Position numbers and translations under genes: made by a program. Below, piece after piece: positions 33,218-43,086 of a stretch of 44,998 nucleotides of DNA; the stretch's first letter is position 1; every line of letters starts with the position of its first letter. Origin of the DNA: Pseudomonadota bacterium (GTDB lineage: Bacteria > Desulfobacterota > Syntrophia > Syntrophales > UBA8958); the NCBI GenBank assembly GCA_030057915.1, contig JASGUC010000063.1, positions 1-44,998 of the forward strand, read 5' to 3'. The notes beneath the pieces were generated by a model, which was not told the origin of the DNA, did no database searches, and saw only the letters and a program-made list of their open reading frames with translations.

Positions 33218-34156
33218 CTAAAAGCTGCCCCCGGCGCCGCCGCCGCCGCTCTCGCCACCGCCGAAGCCTCCGAAACCGCCGCTGAATCCGCCAAAGCCGC
33301 CTCCCCCGCCGCCGCCGTAGCCCATCCCGGCGCCGTAACCGCCGCCCCGCTGCCTGCCGCTCAGGAGGCCGAGGATGAACCAGGAAAGGAACTCCCGCCC
33401 CCGCCGCGTCCCCAAGAGGAGGAGCAGGACGACGGCGAGGAGCGTCAGGGTCCCGGCGTTCACCCCCCCCTGTCCGCGCCGCCGCGGCGTCCGGGGCTGT
33501 TCCGGGGTCGGCACCCCCGTCAGGTTCGCCCCGGCGTTTTTCGTCACCACGGCGGCGATGGCGGTCATCCCGTTGGCCAGCCCCTTCCCGAATTCGTTCT
33601 TGCGGAAATAGGGGAGCATGTATTCATCCCGGATTCGGCCGACGAGACCGTCCGGAAGGATGCCCTCCACGCCGTAACCCGTCTCGATGCGCATCTTCCG
33701 CTCCTTGACGGCGACGAAGAGGAGAACCCCCTTGTCCTCGCCTTTCCGGCCGATCCCCCAGTCCTGATAGAGGCGGTTGACGTAGTCGTCGATCTCCTCG
33801 TCGCCGATGGAGGCCATAGTGGCCGCCACCAGGGCCGTGCCGGTCTTCCGCCAGACCTCCTGGGCGAGAGCTTCCATTTGCCGGCGGCTAACCGGGTCGA
33901 TCACGCCGGCATAGTCGTTCACCGCCCCCTGGGGCCGGGGAAAGCTCTCCTTGGCGAAGACGGCGACGCCCACAAGAAGAAACGCGACGAGGAGCGCGCC
34001 CCCCAGGAGGGGCCCACCGAGCCGCCGTCTTACGCCCTGCCCGAGACCTACCTCCTCTCCCGCCAGGAGACGAAGGCGGAGAAGGGGTCCTCCCGGCCGC
34101 CGTCTTACGCCCTGCCCGCCCGCCATGCTCACCATCCGCGTCTTCCGTTCCGTCAT
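33218..34156 (-). CDS. TPM-domain (YgcG-like) membrane protein
   Basis: A 312-residue protein. TM or signal segment GALLVAFLLVGVAVFA at about residues 53-68, then the TPM domain (VNDYAGVIDPVSRRQMEALA, GVLLFVAVKERKMRIETGYG), a second TM segment (LTLLAVVLLLLLG), and a Gly-rich tail of about 45 residues (GGGYGAGMGYGGGGGGG). This architecture is typical of proteins paired with LemA. The first 50 residues contain a duplicated block (GQGVRRRPGGPLL and GQGVRRRLGGPLL), encoded by 23-base identical copies at 34021-34043 and 34096-34118; the true start could be within this part. Confidence 0.87.
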   Translation of the reverse strand: MTERKTRMVSMAGGQGVRRRPGGPLLRLRLLAGEEVGLGQGVRRRLGGPLLGGALLVAFLLVGVAVFAKESFPRPQGAVNDYAGVIDPVSRRQMEALAQEVWRKTGTALVAATMASIGDEEIDDYVNRLYQDWGIGRKGEDKGVLLFVAVKERKMRIETGYGVEGILPDGLVGRIRDEYMLPYFRKNEFGKGLANGMTAIAAVVTKNAGANLTGVPTPEQPRTPRRRGQGGVNAGTLTLLAVVLLLLLGTRRGREFLSWFILGLLSGRQRGGGYGAGMGYGGGGGGGFGGFSGGFGGFGGGESGGGGAGGSF

Positions 34157-34393
34157 ACCTACTCAAAGCCGCTTATACAGACTCAAAGCTGACTTCCTGC
34201 TTCACTTAAGGCCGGCTTCACGGCGGGCTTGCGGCGCCCACCGCCAGAGCCTGGCCTCTCCACAGGCTGACACCGGGGAACTCACGGCCATATTTTTCAG
34301 GTTTATCGCTGCTTCACCTATGCTTACCATTCTCTCCATATTGCATAGAATAGCATAGAATTAGTAAGATTACAAGCGAACTGTTAACCCCCC

Positions 34394-34496
34394 CAGGGTA
34401 AATTTGTTCTCAATGTAAGTAGTTGATCTTGAATCAGCTCCTAAAACTGAGCCACGTCCCGTTTTCAGCCACTTAGAGATAGAAAAAATTTACCGT
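34394..34496. mobile_element. 103-bp MITE-like element, copy 2
   Basis: Left end CAGGGTAAATTTGTTCT, right end AGAAAAAATTTACCGT. Flanking 11-mers GTTAACCCCCC (34383-34393) and GTTACCCCCCC (34497-34507) match at 10 of 11 positions, consistent with an aged target-site duplication. Same length as copy 1 at 13637-13739 and same orientation. Confidence 0.78.
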
Positions 34497-34544
34497 GTTA
34501 CCCCCCCCCTCCCAACAAAGTCTCTCCTTCCCCGCCTCAATATT

Positions 34545-34641
34545 GTCATTCCCACGAAAGCGGGAATCCAGTGTTTTCGGCTATATTCTGGATACGGGGT
34601 CAAGCCCGGCATGACGTGTGAGACAGTTTTTCAAAGGTCTC
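34545..34641. repeat. Partial TIR-type repeat, diverged type A
   Basis: Starts GTCATTCCCACGAAAGCGGG, contains TCAAGCCCGGCATGACG, and ends TTTTTCAAAGGTCTC. The left-hand end motif is not recognisable, so it is a truncated unit. Confidence 0.65.
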
Positions 34642-34829
34642 GCCATAACTTCCGCGGGCGCGTATCCCCGGATACCTTGTCCGCAGGCTCTCACGTTCTT
34701 TCCGCCTTCACCGATACACTATCTTGGCCGTCGAGAAAAGCATTTTCAAGGCCCGCCGCAATATGCCCTTGACAAGCCAGACGATTTCTCTTCATACCCC
34801 TAAGCGAAGGGAAAAGGGGGAGGCATTGG

Positions 34830-36272
34830 ATGGACGACGACAAGAAGACGGCGGGGGACCCGGGGGTGGACAGGAAGGGCACGAGAACCCGCGAGGCAGC
34901 GACAGATCGGGAGGCTTCGACAGATCAGGAGGTCTCGACGGCCCGGGAAGCTTCAACAGATCGGGAGGCTTCGACAGATCGGGAGGTCTCGACAACCCGG
35001 GAGGCTTCGACAGATCGGGAGGTCACGACGACCCGTGAGACGGCGAGGGACGCCACCGCGCCCCATTGGCCGGGGGCGGCGGCGCGGATGCCCGAAACGG
35101 CCCGACGGCGCATGGAGGAATATCTTCTCCAGAGCGAGGAGCGCCTGCGGATTCAATACCGCTATATCCCCGTCCCGACCCTCACCTGGCGACGGAAGGG
35201 AGACGATTTCGTCATCGCCGACTACAATATCGCCATGGAAGAGCTTTCCGACGGGATGATCGGGGAACATCTGGGCGCCCGGGCCTCCGCGGTCTTCAAG
35301 AATCGTCCCGACATACTCGTGGATTTCCATAGGTGTTACGCGGAAAGGCGAGTCGTCAGACGGGAGACCCTCTATCGTCTCTTCACGAACCGAAAACGGA
35401 AACACATCGCCTTCACCTATGCCTACGTCCCCCCCGATCTGATCCTCGTCCACCTGGACGACATCACCCCCCGCAAGGAGGCGGAAGAGGCCCTCCTTCA
35501 GTCCCGTCGGGAGTTGCGGCGCCTCTCCGCCCGCCTCCTCGCCGCGGCGGAGCAGGAACGGAAACGCATGGCCCGGGACCTCCACGACAGCATCGGCCAG
35601 CATCTCACGGCCATCAAGTTCAACGCGGAAAGCATCCTCGCCCTCCTTTCGGAGGGCCGGGGGGAACAGGCCGCCCGATCCATCCGGGACGGCATCCCGG
35701 TGATCCGTCAGACAATCGAGGAGGTCCGGCGCATCATCATGGACCTGCGCCCCACGATCCTCGACGACCTGGGCATCCTCGCCACCATCTCCTGGTTCTG
35801 TCGGGAATTTCAACAGATCTACGGCCACATCCGTCTGGAGCAGAGAATCGCTCTTAAGGAGGAAGACGTCCCCCAGGAACTTAAAATCGTCATTTACCGA
35901 CTCCTCCAGGAAGGGCTGAACAATGTCGTCAAACACAGCGGCGCCCATCTGGCACGGATCAGCCTGGGCAAGGACCGCCAGGCGCTCCGCCTGACGATCG
36001 TCGATGACGGTCGGGGATTCGATCCCGCGGCCCGTCCCGGCCGGCATGAGCGCACGGGCGGCATCGGCCTGGTGGGGATGCGGGAAAGGACGGAATTTTC
36101 CGGTGGGAGGCTGCGCATCGTCTCCGCCCCGGGCCGGGGGACGCGGATCGCCGCCGCCTGGCCCCTTGCCCCGGCCGCCGCCCTTTCCTCGTCCGGCGAA
36201 ACCGCGCCCGGCGAAACCGCGCCCGGCGAAACCGCGGGCCCCAAGGTCAAAGGGCGCGACGACGGGACCTAA
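34830..36272 (+). CDS. NarX-type sensor histidine kinase with hexapeptide-repeat N-terminus
   Basis: A 480-residue soluble kinase. Residues 21-74 are nine imperfect hexapeptides of the form RE-A/V-S-T-D/T. A PAS-like domain follows at about 100-215 (QSEERLRIQYRYIPVPTLTW ... ILVHLDDITPRKEAEE). The HisKA_3 domain has the phosphoacceptor His252 in ARDLHDSIGQHLTAIK, and HATPase motifs are QEGLNNVVKHS, VDDGRGFDP and GIGLVGMRER. The C-terminus has a short GETAP repeat. The neighbouring NarL-type regulator is the probable partner but lies convergent, 8 bases beyond the stop. The signal is unknown. Confidence 0.92.
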   Translation: MDDDKKTAGDPGVDRKGTRTREAATDREASTDQEVSTAREASTDREASTDREVSTTREASTDREVTTTRETARDATAPHWPGAAARMPETARRRMEEYLLQSEERLRIQYRYIPVPTLTWRRKGDDFVIADYNIAMEELSDGMIGEHLGARASAVFKNRPDILVDFHRCYAERRVVRRETLYRLFTNRKRKHIAFTYAYVPPDLILVHLDDITPRKEAEEALLQSRRELRRLSARLLAAAEQERKRMARDLHDSIGQHLTAIKFNAESILALLSEGRGEQAARSIRDGIPVIRQTIEEVRRIIMDLRPTILDDLGILATISWFCREFQQIYGHIRLEQRIALKEEDVPQELKIVIYRLLQEGLNNVVKHSGAHLARISLGKDRQALRLTIVDDGRGFDPAARPGRHERTGGIGLVGMRERTEFSGGRLRIVSAPGRGTRIAAAWPLAPAAALSSSGETAPGETAPGETAGPKVKGRDDGT

Positions 36273-36280
36273 GGGCCGAC

Positions 36281-36943
36281 CTAAGGGCCGACCAGCCCCT
36301 TCTCGATGGCATAGGCGGTGAGGGCGGCGGCGCTGTGGAGGTCGAGCTTCTTCATGAGGCTGTCCCGGTGCTTTTCCACGGTCTTCAGGCTGATGCAGAG
36401 GAAGTCGGCAATCTCCCGGTTCTTGCTTCCCTCGGCGACGAGCTTCAGCACCTCCCGCTCCCGGGGGGTGAGCCGCTCCCAGGGCGAAGCCGGGGCATCG
36501 TGCTTCCGTCCCTGCAGGTAACCGTCGATAACCTTGTCGGCGATGTCGGGACTAAGATAGCGCTTGCCCGCCAGGACGGTCCGGATCGCCCCCAGTAGTT
36601 CCTGATGGGTCGCGTCCTTGAGGATGTAGCCGGCGGCCCCGGCGCGGAGGCTGGCCAAGACGTACTCCTCCGTTTTATGCACCGTCAGGACCAGGATTTT
36701 CGTCGTCGGTGCCTCCCTCCTCACCTCTCCGATGGCGTCCAGGCCTCCCAGCCGCGGCATGGAAAGATCGAGCAGCAGGAGATCAGGCTTCAACTCCCGG
36801 CAGCGGCGTATCGCCTCTCGGCCGTCCGCCGCCTCCCCCACGATGACCAGATCCACGCTCGCCGCCAGGAGCGACTTGAGCCCCTCCCGGAGGATCGTGT
36901 GATCCTCGGCAATGACGATTCCTTTTTTCCCTTCCGTCTCCAT
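36281..36943 (-). CDS. NarL/LuxR-type response regulator
   Basis: A 220-residue regulator. Receiver domain: acidic pocket Glu13/Asp14 (IAEDH), phospho-Asp59 (LLLLDLSMPRLGG), Thr in LVLTVHK, Lys in YILKDA. The C-terminal LuxR helix-turn-helix has LTPREREVLKLVAEGSKNREIADFL and VEKHRDSLMKKL. I start at ATG 36943 (METEGKKG); in-frame upstream codons to 36991 add an unlikely extension. It is the natural partner of the HisKA_3 kinase at 34830-36272, transcribed toward it. Confidence 0.92.
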   Translation of the reverse strand: METEGKKGIVIAEDHTILREGLKSLLAASVDLVIVGEAADGREAIRRCRELKPDLLLLDLSMPRLGGLDAIGEVRREAPTTKILVLTVHKTEEYVLASLRAGAAGYILKDATHQELLGAIRTVLAGKRYLSPDIADKVIDGYLQGRKHDAPASPWERLTPREREVLKLVAEGSKNREIADFLCISLKTVEKHRDSLMKKLDLHSAAALTAYAIEKGLVGP

Positions 36944-37034
36944 AGTGGCCCCGGATCGACGTTTCATCTCGCGGGCGAGCCCGGAAAACACCTGGAGAAG
37001 CTATAGAATATCGCAACTTATGTGTCAAGAACTA

Positions 37035-37063
37035 TTGACATTTCTACCTTTTTTCCGTATCAA
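37035..37063 (+). promoter_or_regulatory. Likely sigma-70 promoter of the cas operon
   Basis: TTGACA (37035-37040) and TATCAA (37058-37063) with a 17-base spacer. The predicted transcript would have a leader of about 130 bases before cas3, containing a small hairpin GTTGGA/TCCAAC (37151-37166). Base composition becomes clearly less GC-rich from here on. Confidence 0.6.
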
Positions 37064-37200
37064 GGCTTATCCGGACCGAGAAAGCAAGCAAAGGACTTTG
37101 CAAAACGGGCCTTGTCTTGAAGATCCTCGAAAATTTCCTGTCGAATTCTAGTTGGATATCTCCAACATGAGAAATCAAAGGGGAACGGCAAGGGTATTTT

Positions 37201-39525
37201 ATGCGCGATGAAATTTATTTCTCCCATTCCGCCAATGCAAACGGCCACAAAGAGCTTCTTAGTGAACATCTGATATGCGTTTCCGAAGAAGCGGTAAAAA
37301 AAGCTGCATTTTTCGATGCGGATTATGAAGCCCTGATAGTCGGCTATCTTCACGATCTCGGCAAATATGGACGACGCTTTCAGAGAAGGTTGAGCAAAGA
37401 AGAATCTGGAATCGATCATTGGTCCATTGGCGCCTGGGTTGCCTTGATGCGTTACCAGCAAAAGGGAATTGCCGCGGCATTGGCTATTCAAGGACATCAC
37501 ACGGGCCTGCAGGCGGCAAGCGCCGATGCGCTGAGAAATCTGAATCCCAAGCATTTGCAGCAAAATCACCCTCTGAATCTCAAGCTTTCCGAAGCTGACA
37601 TGGACGTGCTACTGCTCCGTCTTGGCAAAGATGGGATCAGCCTACCCACAAGTTCGCCCATGGGCAGTATTTATGGAGGATTGTCGTCGCCACCGGCGGC
37701 GGCCATGCTGGATGTAAGGATGCTCTATTCCGCTCTGGTGGATGCTGATTTCATAGCCACGGAGGCCCACTTCAACGCCGCCCCAGGTCAGGAGAAAACA
37801 TACAGGGAGGAGGGATTGTCATTAAAAGCGGCGCCGCTTCTCTCTGTTTTGCTGTCGCACATATATGAGCTGACGGGCAAATCGAAGGCATCACCCGCGC
37901 TCAATGAGATACGGACGGATTTATTGAAGTCATGCCTCGCCAATGCCGAGCAGCCCTCAGGGATATTTACCCTCACCGCGCCCACCGGAGCGGGTAAGAC
38001 ATTGAGCATGCTGGCCTTTGCGCTCAAACATGCAAGCGTCCATAAGCGACGGCGCATCGTCATCGTGCTTCCATACTTAAGCATCATCGAACAAACAGCC
38101 AAGATATATAAAGAAATTTTCCGTAAAGCGATCGCTCCCATCAACATAGACAAATATATCCTGGAGCATCACAGTCTGGCGGGGTTGCACCCTTCCAACC
38201 AACTGGAGGATAGCCTTGGCAAAGATATGGAAGATGAAGATTACCGGGCGGCAAGAATCCTTTCGGAAAATTGGGATGCCCCCATCGTAATCACCACTAG
38301 TGTTCAGTTTCTCGAATCCCTTTTTTCCAATCGACCTTTTGCCTGCCGCAAATTGCACAACCTTGCAAAAAGTGTAATTTTATTTGATGAGGTTCAAACA
38401 ATCCCCAACCATCTGGTTGTGCCGACTTTGGCCACCTTAGGTCGTCTTGCGGAAAAACCCTACGAGGCCACGGTAGTTTTTTCCACTGCCACGCAACCGG
38501 CCTTCGATGCGTTGAATGAGCCGGTGAAGAAGCTCTCTCAGGCGGGCTGGAAACCACGCGAGATCGTGCCCGAGCAAAGGCGGCTTTTTCGACGGGTCAG
38601 GAGAACCGTTCTGGAATGGCTGATGGACATTAACCAACCCCTTGCCTGGTCGGAATTATCGTGCCGCGTGGCGGAAAACGAACAGGCGCTTTGCATAGTT
38701 AACCTCAAGAGGCATGCCCACCGCATCCTGGATGAACTCGAAGACATGGGGGTCGAAACCTCCTTGTTTCACCTTTCGACCAATATGTGCCCGGCCCATA
38801 GGCAACTTGTCCTTACTGAAGTCAGGCGCCGCTTGAAAAATAACGAGTCCTGCATCCTAATATCAACCCAGTGCGTCGAGGCCGGAGTCGATGTGGATTT
38901 CCCTGTCGTTTTCCGTGCCTTGGGACCATTAGACGCCATCGCTCAGGCGGCGGGTCGATGTAACCGCAATGGCCTTGCCGAATCAGGCAGGATGATCGTC
39001 TTCCTTCCCGAGGAAGAAGCATACCCCGATCCCGCTTATCGGCAGGCTACAGGCATTACAAAGCTGCTCTATCGTCGTCTGGGCAAAGGGGGCATGGACA
39101 TCAACGATACGGAACTCTTCGACAAGTATTACCGGGAAATGTACAGCCTGGCAAACCCGGGGCAGCGAAGGGATTTGACGGAAGCTATCCTAAGACAGGA
39201 TTTTGTGGAAACGTCTCGTCACTATTATCTGATCCCGAAGGCAACAGTAAATGTGCTGGTGCCCTTTGCTACTGAACCATACGACAAGCTGGCGGAGGAA
39301 GTGAGGAGATGTAGATTGAACAAGGCGTGGACGGTCAAGGCGGCGCCCCACTCGATCGGCATTTATCGTCCTTCAGCGGAAGCGCCCATAAGACGTTGGC
39401 TCGAACCAGTCCCCGTGGGAAGAAAGGACACATCGGATGACTGGTTTATCTATCTGAGAAGAGAGCATTACGATTCCCGTCGCGGCCTGATGCCGCCAGA
39501 ATCGTTGGAGTGCATTATTGCTTAA
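37201..39525 (+). CDS. cas3: CRISPR-associated helicase-nuclease Cas3 (type I-C)
   Basis: A 774-residue effector nuclease recruited to Cascade-bound DNA. N-terminal HD nuclease: His16, His51-Asp52 (YLHDLGKYGRRF), His73 (GIDHWSIGAW), and His99-His100 (IQGHHTGL). Helicase part: Walker A TAPTGAGKTLSM near residue 260, DEVQ in ILFDEVQTIPNH near 396, STATQPAF, and a C-terminal helicase domain with AQAAGRCNRNGL. All motifs are intact. First gene of the operon; 24 bases separate it from cas5c. Confidence 0.97.
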   Translation: MRDEIYFSHSANANGHKELLSEHLICVSEEAVKKAAFFDADYEALIVGYLHDLGKYGRRFQRRLSKEESGIDHWSIGAWVALMRYQQKGIAAALAIQGHHTGLQAASADALRNLNPKHLQQNHPLNLKLSEADMDVLLLRLGKDGISLPTSSPMGSIYGGLSSPPAAAMLDVRMLYSALVDADFIATEAHFNAAPGQEKTYREEGLSLKAAPLLSVLLSHIYELTGKSKASPALNEIRTDLLKSCLANAEQPSGIFTLTAPTGAGKTLSMLAFALKHASVHKRRRIVIVLPYLSIIEQTAKIYKEIFRKAIAPINIDKYILEHHSLAGLHPSNQLEDSLGKDMEDEDYRAARILSENWDAPIVITTSVQFLESLFSNRPFACRKLHNLAKSVILFDEVQTIPNHLVVPTLATLGRLAEKPYEATVVFSTATQPAFDALNEPVKKLSQAGWKPREIVPEQRRLFRRVRRTVLEWLMDINQPLAWSELSCRVAENEQALCIVNLKRHAHRILDELEDMGVETSLFHLSTNMCPAHRQLVLTEVRRRLKNNESCILISTQCVEAGVDVDFPVVFRALGPLDAIAQAAGRCNRNGLAESGRMIVFLPEEEAYPDPAYRQATGITKLLYRRLGKGGMDINDTELFDKYYREMYSLANPGQRRDLTEAILRQDFVETSRHYYLIPKATVNVLVPFATEPYDKLAEEVRRCRLNKAWTVKAAPHSIGIYRPSAEAPIRRWLEPVPVGRKDTSDDWFIYLRREHYDSRRGLMPPESLECIIA

Positions 39526-39549
39526 CTACGTGAAGAAAGGAGGGATTCA

Positions 39550-40287
39550 ATGAAGCCGAAGGATCAAGCCCTGGATGTATGGGGTGACTTTGCCTGTTTC
39601 ACCCAGCCGGTATTGAAGGTGGAACGGTTCAGTTATCCCGTAATTACGCCGTCGGCAGCCCGGGGGATTTTTGATGCCATTTACTGCAAACCCAAAGAGT
39701 TTCGTTGGCAGATCAAGAAGATAGAGATTATCTCTCCACCGGTCTATGTGGCCTTGCGGCGCAACGAAGTGAAAGAGAAAGTTTCATGTAATGCGGTGTT
39801 ACGTTGGATGACCGGCAGGGAAGCTCCCGAACCCATCTGGGCGGATGGCGACCGCGCCCTGCTGGGGTCGGACGAAAAGGGCCGAACTCAGCGTCAGACA
39901 ATGGCCTTGAAAAACGTCCGTTATCGGCTGCACGGTGAAATCAGGCCCTGGCCTGGGTTTGAAGATCGCCTCCAGGGCATGGAAGCCCAATTCCGTCGTC
40001 GCGCCGCAGGGGGTAAGTGCGTCTATCAACCCTATTTCGGCTGCCGGGAATTTCCAGCCTACTTTGAACTCGTCGAACCCCTTGCCCCATCCGTTGCCGC
40101 CACCGATGTCAATATGGATTTGGGTTTTATGCTCTACGATGTTTTCGATCTTTCACGCCCGGGCAGCAGCGATGAAATGCCCTGCATCAGCTTGTTTCGC
40201 GGCGTGGTTCGGATGGGTGTTCTCGATGTGCCTCCCTATGAAAACGATGCGGTGCGCAAAGGCATCAGGAAGGAGGCGTTATGTTAG
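39550..40287 (+). CDS. cas5c: Cas5c (Cas5d), crRNA-processing Cascade subunit
   Basis: A 245-residue RAMP-family protein. In type I-C systems it replaces Cas6, cutting the repeat RNA and holding the crRNA 5' handle. The N-terminal stretch WGDFACFTQPVLKVERFSYPVITPSAARGI is typical of the family. AAGGAGGG precedes the ATG. The end overlaps the cas8c start by seven bases. Confidence 0.95.
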   Translation: MKPKDQALDVWGDFACFTQPVLKVERFSYPVITPSAARGIFDAIYCKPKEFRWQIKKIEIISPPVYVALRRNEVKEKVSCNAVLRWMTGREAPEPIWADGDRALLGSDEKGRTQRQTMALKNVRYRLHGEIRPWPGFEDRLQGMEAQFRRRAAGGKCVYQPYFGCREFPAYFELVEPLAPSVAATDVNMDLGFMLYDVFDLSRPGSSDEMPCISLFRGVVRMGVLDVPPYENDAVRKGIRKEALC

Positions 40288-42071
40288 AAACCCTGACAAA
40301 ATATGCAATTAACCGCGATTTTGTTCTGCCGTCAGGTTTGAGCGCGAAAGAGGTGCGTTGGGCAATTTGTTGCGATGAACAGGGCAATTATCTTGAAGTG
40401 ATTGAGTTGGGCTATTGTAGTCAAAAAAACAACAAAGGACAACTTTTTCGGCAATGTCCCAACCTCACGCAGCCGGAGATGAAAGCCCAGGGAATCGCAA
40501 AAAGCCACTTTCTTGTCGAAACAGCCGCGATAGTTGCTCTTTTCGGCAATAAATCGACAGACAAAAAGACTCAGGACAAGCATCGATATTTTTTTAATTT
40601 ATTGGAAAATGCCGGCAAAATTATGCCAGAGCTGCAATCTGTCGCCGAAAGGATAAAGCAGTCGGATTCGCTTGAAAGAATTAGAGATTCTTTTGCAAAA
40701 CTGAAGGTTAGGGAAAATGATAAGGTTACGTTTCGACTGGGCAACTCTTTCCCTGTCGAGTCGGATCGCTGGCACGAATGGTGGCAGGAATTACGCGCCA
40801 CGCTTGTACCGACAAAGGCTGTCGTAAAAGAAAAAGGTGCCTCGCCAAACAATACGCTTTGTCGGTGCTTTATATCTGGCGATATCGCGGAACCTGTTCG
40901 CACGGCGCCGATGATTAAAGGCCTGGCGGGTGTCGGTGGTTTGGGAACGGGCGATTCCCTCTGCAGTTTCAAACAGGAATCCTTCTGCTCCTATGGTTTT
41001 GAGCAGGCATACAATGCCGCCATCTCGGAATTCGCCACCAATGCTTATCGGGCCGCATTAGACGACCTGATCCGAAACCACAGCCGCACACTCGCAGGGG
41101 CAAAGGTCATTCACTGGTTCAAAGAGAAAGACCTTCCCGCGGAGGACGACCCGTTAAGCTGGCTTGTGGAGACCCAGGAACAGCAAGAAAGAAACGCTCA
41201 ACAGCGCGCCGCGGAACTACTAGAGGCGATCAGAATGGGGAAACGCCCCGACCTTGCCGATAACTCCTACTATGCCTTGACCCTTTCCGGCGCCAGTGGA
41301 CGGGTCGTGATCCGGGACTGGATGGAGGGGAGGTTTGAAGAGCTGTTATCAAACATTAAAAGCTGGTTCGACGATTTCTCTGTCATCCACCGCACTGGAG
41401 GGGGTTCGGCGCTCAATCCCAAATTCATGGCCGTGCTGGGAGCGACGGTCCGTGTGTTGGAGGATCTAAATGCCCCTTTTATCGCCAGGATGTGGCGATC
41501 GGCGGTTAAAAACGAGTTAATTCCAGAGTATGCCTTGGCCCAAGTGCTTGCAAGATTCAAGGTGGACATCATTGAAGATACCCCTGTGAATCATGCCGGA
41601 ATGGGATTGATGAAGGCATATCATTTACGAAAATCAAGAATAAAAGGAGAGGGAAAAATGGCAGACGATCTTAAAGCATACCTAAACGAAGAGCATCCGC
41701 ATCCGGCGTATCACTGCGGACGCCTCATGGCTGTTTTATCCGCTTTGCAACGGGCGGCTCTGGGTGATGTCGGCGCCGGGGTAGTGCAACGATATTTTGC
41801 CGCCGCCAGCAGCACACCGGCCTTGGTTCTCGGACGGCTGACCAGAAACAGTCAGGCGCACCTTAATAAGCTGACCGGCGGGCTTGCGTACTGGTATGAA
41901 GAAAAAATTGCTGCAATTTGGAACAAAATCGAGGATGCGATCCCCAAGGCATTGACCCTGGAGGAGCAGAGCCTCTTTGCCCTTGGCTATTATCAGCAAA
42001 TGGCCGAACTGCGTAAAAAGACGACCGAAAACGTAAATAACACCAAAGATAAGGAGGGGAAAAATGACTGA
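40281..42071 (+). CDS. cas8c: Cas8c (Csd1), large Cascade subunit
   Basis: A 596-residue large subunit of type I-C Cascade, responsible for PAM recognition. It begins [20 protein letters not shown] with GGAGG nine bases upstream, inside cas5c. Csd1-type features include [41 protein letters not shown] and [16 protein letters not shown]. Its C-terminal quarter contains an internal ribosome site and start codon for Cas11c. Ends overlapping cas7c by eight bases. Confidence 0.95.
   Translation: MLETLTKYAINRDFVLPSGLSAKEVRWAICCDEQGNYLEVIELGYCSQKNNKGQLFRQCPNLTQPEMKAQGIAKSHFLVETAAIVALFGNKSTDKKTQDKHRYFFNLLENAGKIMPELQSVAERIKQSDSLERIRDSFAKLKVRENDKVTFRLGNSFPVESDRWHEWWQELRATLVPTKAVVKEKGASPNNTLCRCFISGDIAEPVRTAPMIKGLAGVGGLGTGDSLCSFKQESFCSYGFEQAYNAAISEFATNAYRAALDDLIRNHSRTLAGAKVIHWFKEKDLPAEDDPLSWLVETQEQQERNAQQRAAELLEAIRMGKRPDLADNSYYALTLSGASGRVVIRDWMEGRFEELLSNIKSWFDDFSVIHRTGGGSALNPKFMAVLGATVRVLEDLNAPFIARMWRSAVKNELIPEYALAQVLARFKVDIIEDTPVNHAGMGLMKAYHLRKSRIKGEGKMADDLKAYLNEEHPHPAYHCGRLMAVLSALQRAALGDVGAGVVQRYFAAASSTPALVLGRLTRNSQAHLNKLTGGLAYWYEEKIAAIWNKIEDAIPKALTLEEQSLFALGYYQQMAELRKKTTENVNNTKDKEGKND
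41658..42071 (+). CDS. cas11c: Cas11c small subunit from an internal start within cas8c
   Basis: Type I-C systems are known to make the small subunit Cas11c from an internal start in the cas8c reading frame. Here an ATG at 41658, in frame with cas8c, is preceded by AAAAGGAGAGGGAAAA, one of the strongest ribosome sites in the operon. It would give a 137-residue, mostly helical protein ([21 protein letters not shown]...) of the expected size. Translation from here is inferred. Confidence 0.82.
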   Translation: MADDLKAYLNEEHPHPAYHCGRLMAVLSALQRAALGDVGAGVVQRYFAAASSTPALVLGRLTRNSQAHLNKLTGGLAYWYEEKIAAIWNKIEDAIPKALTLEEQSLFALGYYQQMAELRKKTTENVNNTKDKEGKND

Positions 42072-43086
42072 TATTATTAAAAACAGATACGAGTTTATGG
42101 CGCTTTTCGATTGTGAAAATGGCAATCCCAACGGTGACCCCGATGCCGGCAATACGCCCAGGATCGACCCGCAGGATATGCACGGGCTTGTCTCTGATGT
42201 GGCAATCAAACGCCGCATCCGCAACTATGTCCAGATGGCCGGGGGCAACAAATCACCCCATGCCATATTTATCGAACATGCAACCAACCTGAACCGGCCA
42301 ATCGTCTGCGCCCATGAGGCGACGCCCGGCGGCCTCGCGCTCGATAAAAAAGCGGGAAAGGAGAAAGTGAACCAGGCGCGCGCCTGGATGTGTGCAAATT
42401 TCTATGATGTCCGCGCCTTTGGCGCCGTGATGAGCACCGGTCCCAATGCCGGACAAGTCCGGGGTCCGATACAAATGTCCTTTGCCCGTTCCGTTGATCC
42501 CGTATTACCGTTGGACATCTCCATCACTCGCATGGCGGTCGCCGAAGATGTCAAAGGCGCAAAGTCAAGCGCCGATTACGTCAAATGGGAAAATGAACAG
42601 CCTGAAGACAAGCTTCGCACGATGGGGCGCAAAGCACTGATTCCCTATGGACTTTACGTTGCCAAGGGCTTCATCAGCGCCCATCTGGCCGAAGATACAA
42701 AGTTTAGCGAAGCCGACCTACTGTTGTTCTGGGAGGCCTTGCTCAAGATGTACGACCATGATCGTTCGGCAAGCAAGGGGGTTATGTCGGTACAGGAGCC
42801 TGTTTTTGTCTTCAAGCATGTCGGCACTGATAACAATGATGAACAACGACGTCAGCAAGCGAAACTTGGCTGCGCGCCGGCGCACAAACTCTTCGATTTA
42901 GTCTCCATAAAAAAGAAAGACGGCGTGGAAGCTCCCCGAAAAATACAGGATTACGAAATCTTTTTTAAAACGAGCGGGCTGCCAAAAGGAGTAGATGCCG
43001 GCCTTATTGTTACAGGCGACGATGGCAGACCGAATATTCTTTGGGACGTGAACAATGCCAACGCGCCCTCCATCAAAATTACATAG
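42064..43086 (+). CDS. cas7c: Cas7c (Csd2), Cascade backbone
   Basis: A 340-residue RAMP protein that polymerises along the crRNA. Csd2 features: [23 protein letters not shown] at the N-terminus, [13 protein letters not shown], and [12 protein letters not shown]...[14 protein letters not shown]. The start has AAGGAGGGG upstream and overlaps the end of cas8c. It is followed by a 130-base gap before cas4. Confidence 0.96.
   Translation: MTDIIKNRYEFMALFDCENGNPNGDPDAGNTPRIDPQDMHGLVSDVAIKRRIRNYVQMAGGNKSPHAIFIEHATNLNRPIVCAHEATPGGLALDKKAGKEKVNQARAWMCANFYDVRAFGAVMSTGPNAGQVRGPIQMSFARSVDPVLPLDISITRMAVAEDVKGAKSSADYVKWENEQPEDKLRTMGRKALIPYGLYVAKGFISAHLAEDTKFSEADLLLFWEALLKMYDHDRSASKGVMSVQEPVFVFKHVGTDNNDEQRRQQAKLGCAPAHKLFDLVSIKKKDGVEAPRKIQDYEIFFKTSGLPKGVDAGLIVTGDDGRPNILWDVNNANAPSIKIT

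Larger units (their letters stand above)
34157..34829. other. Gene-free stretch rich in repeats
   Basis: No gene found. It contains the second 103-bp MITE-like element (34394-34496), flanked by C-rich DNA, and a diverged type A repeat (34545-34641). The last bases give the strong GGGGGAGG ribosome site of the histidine kinase gene. I see no convincing promoter. Confidence 0.6.
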
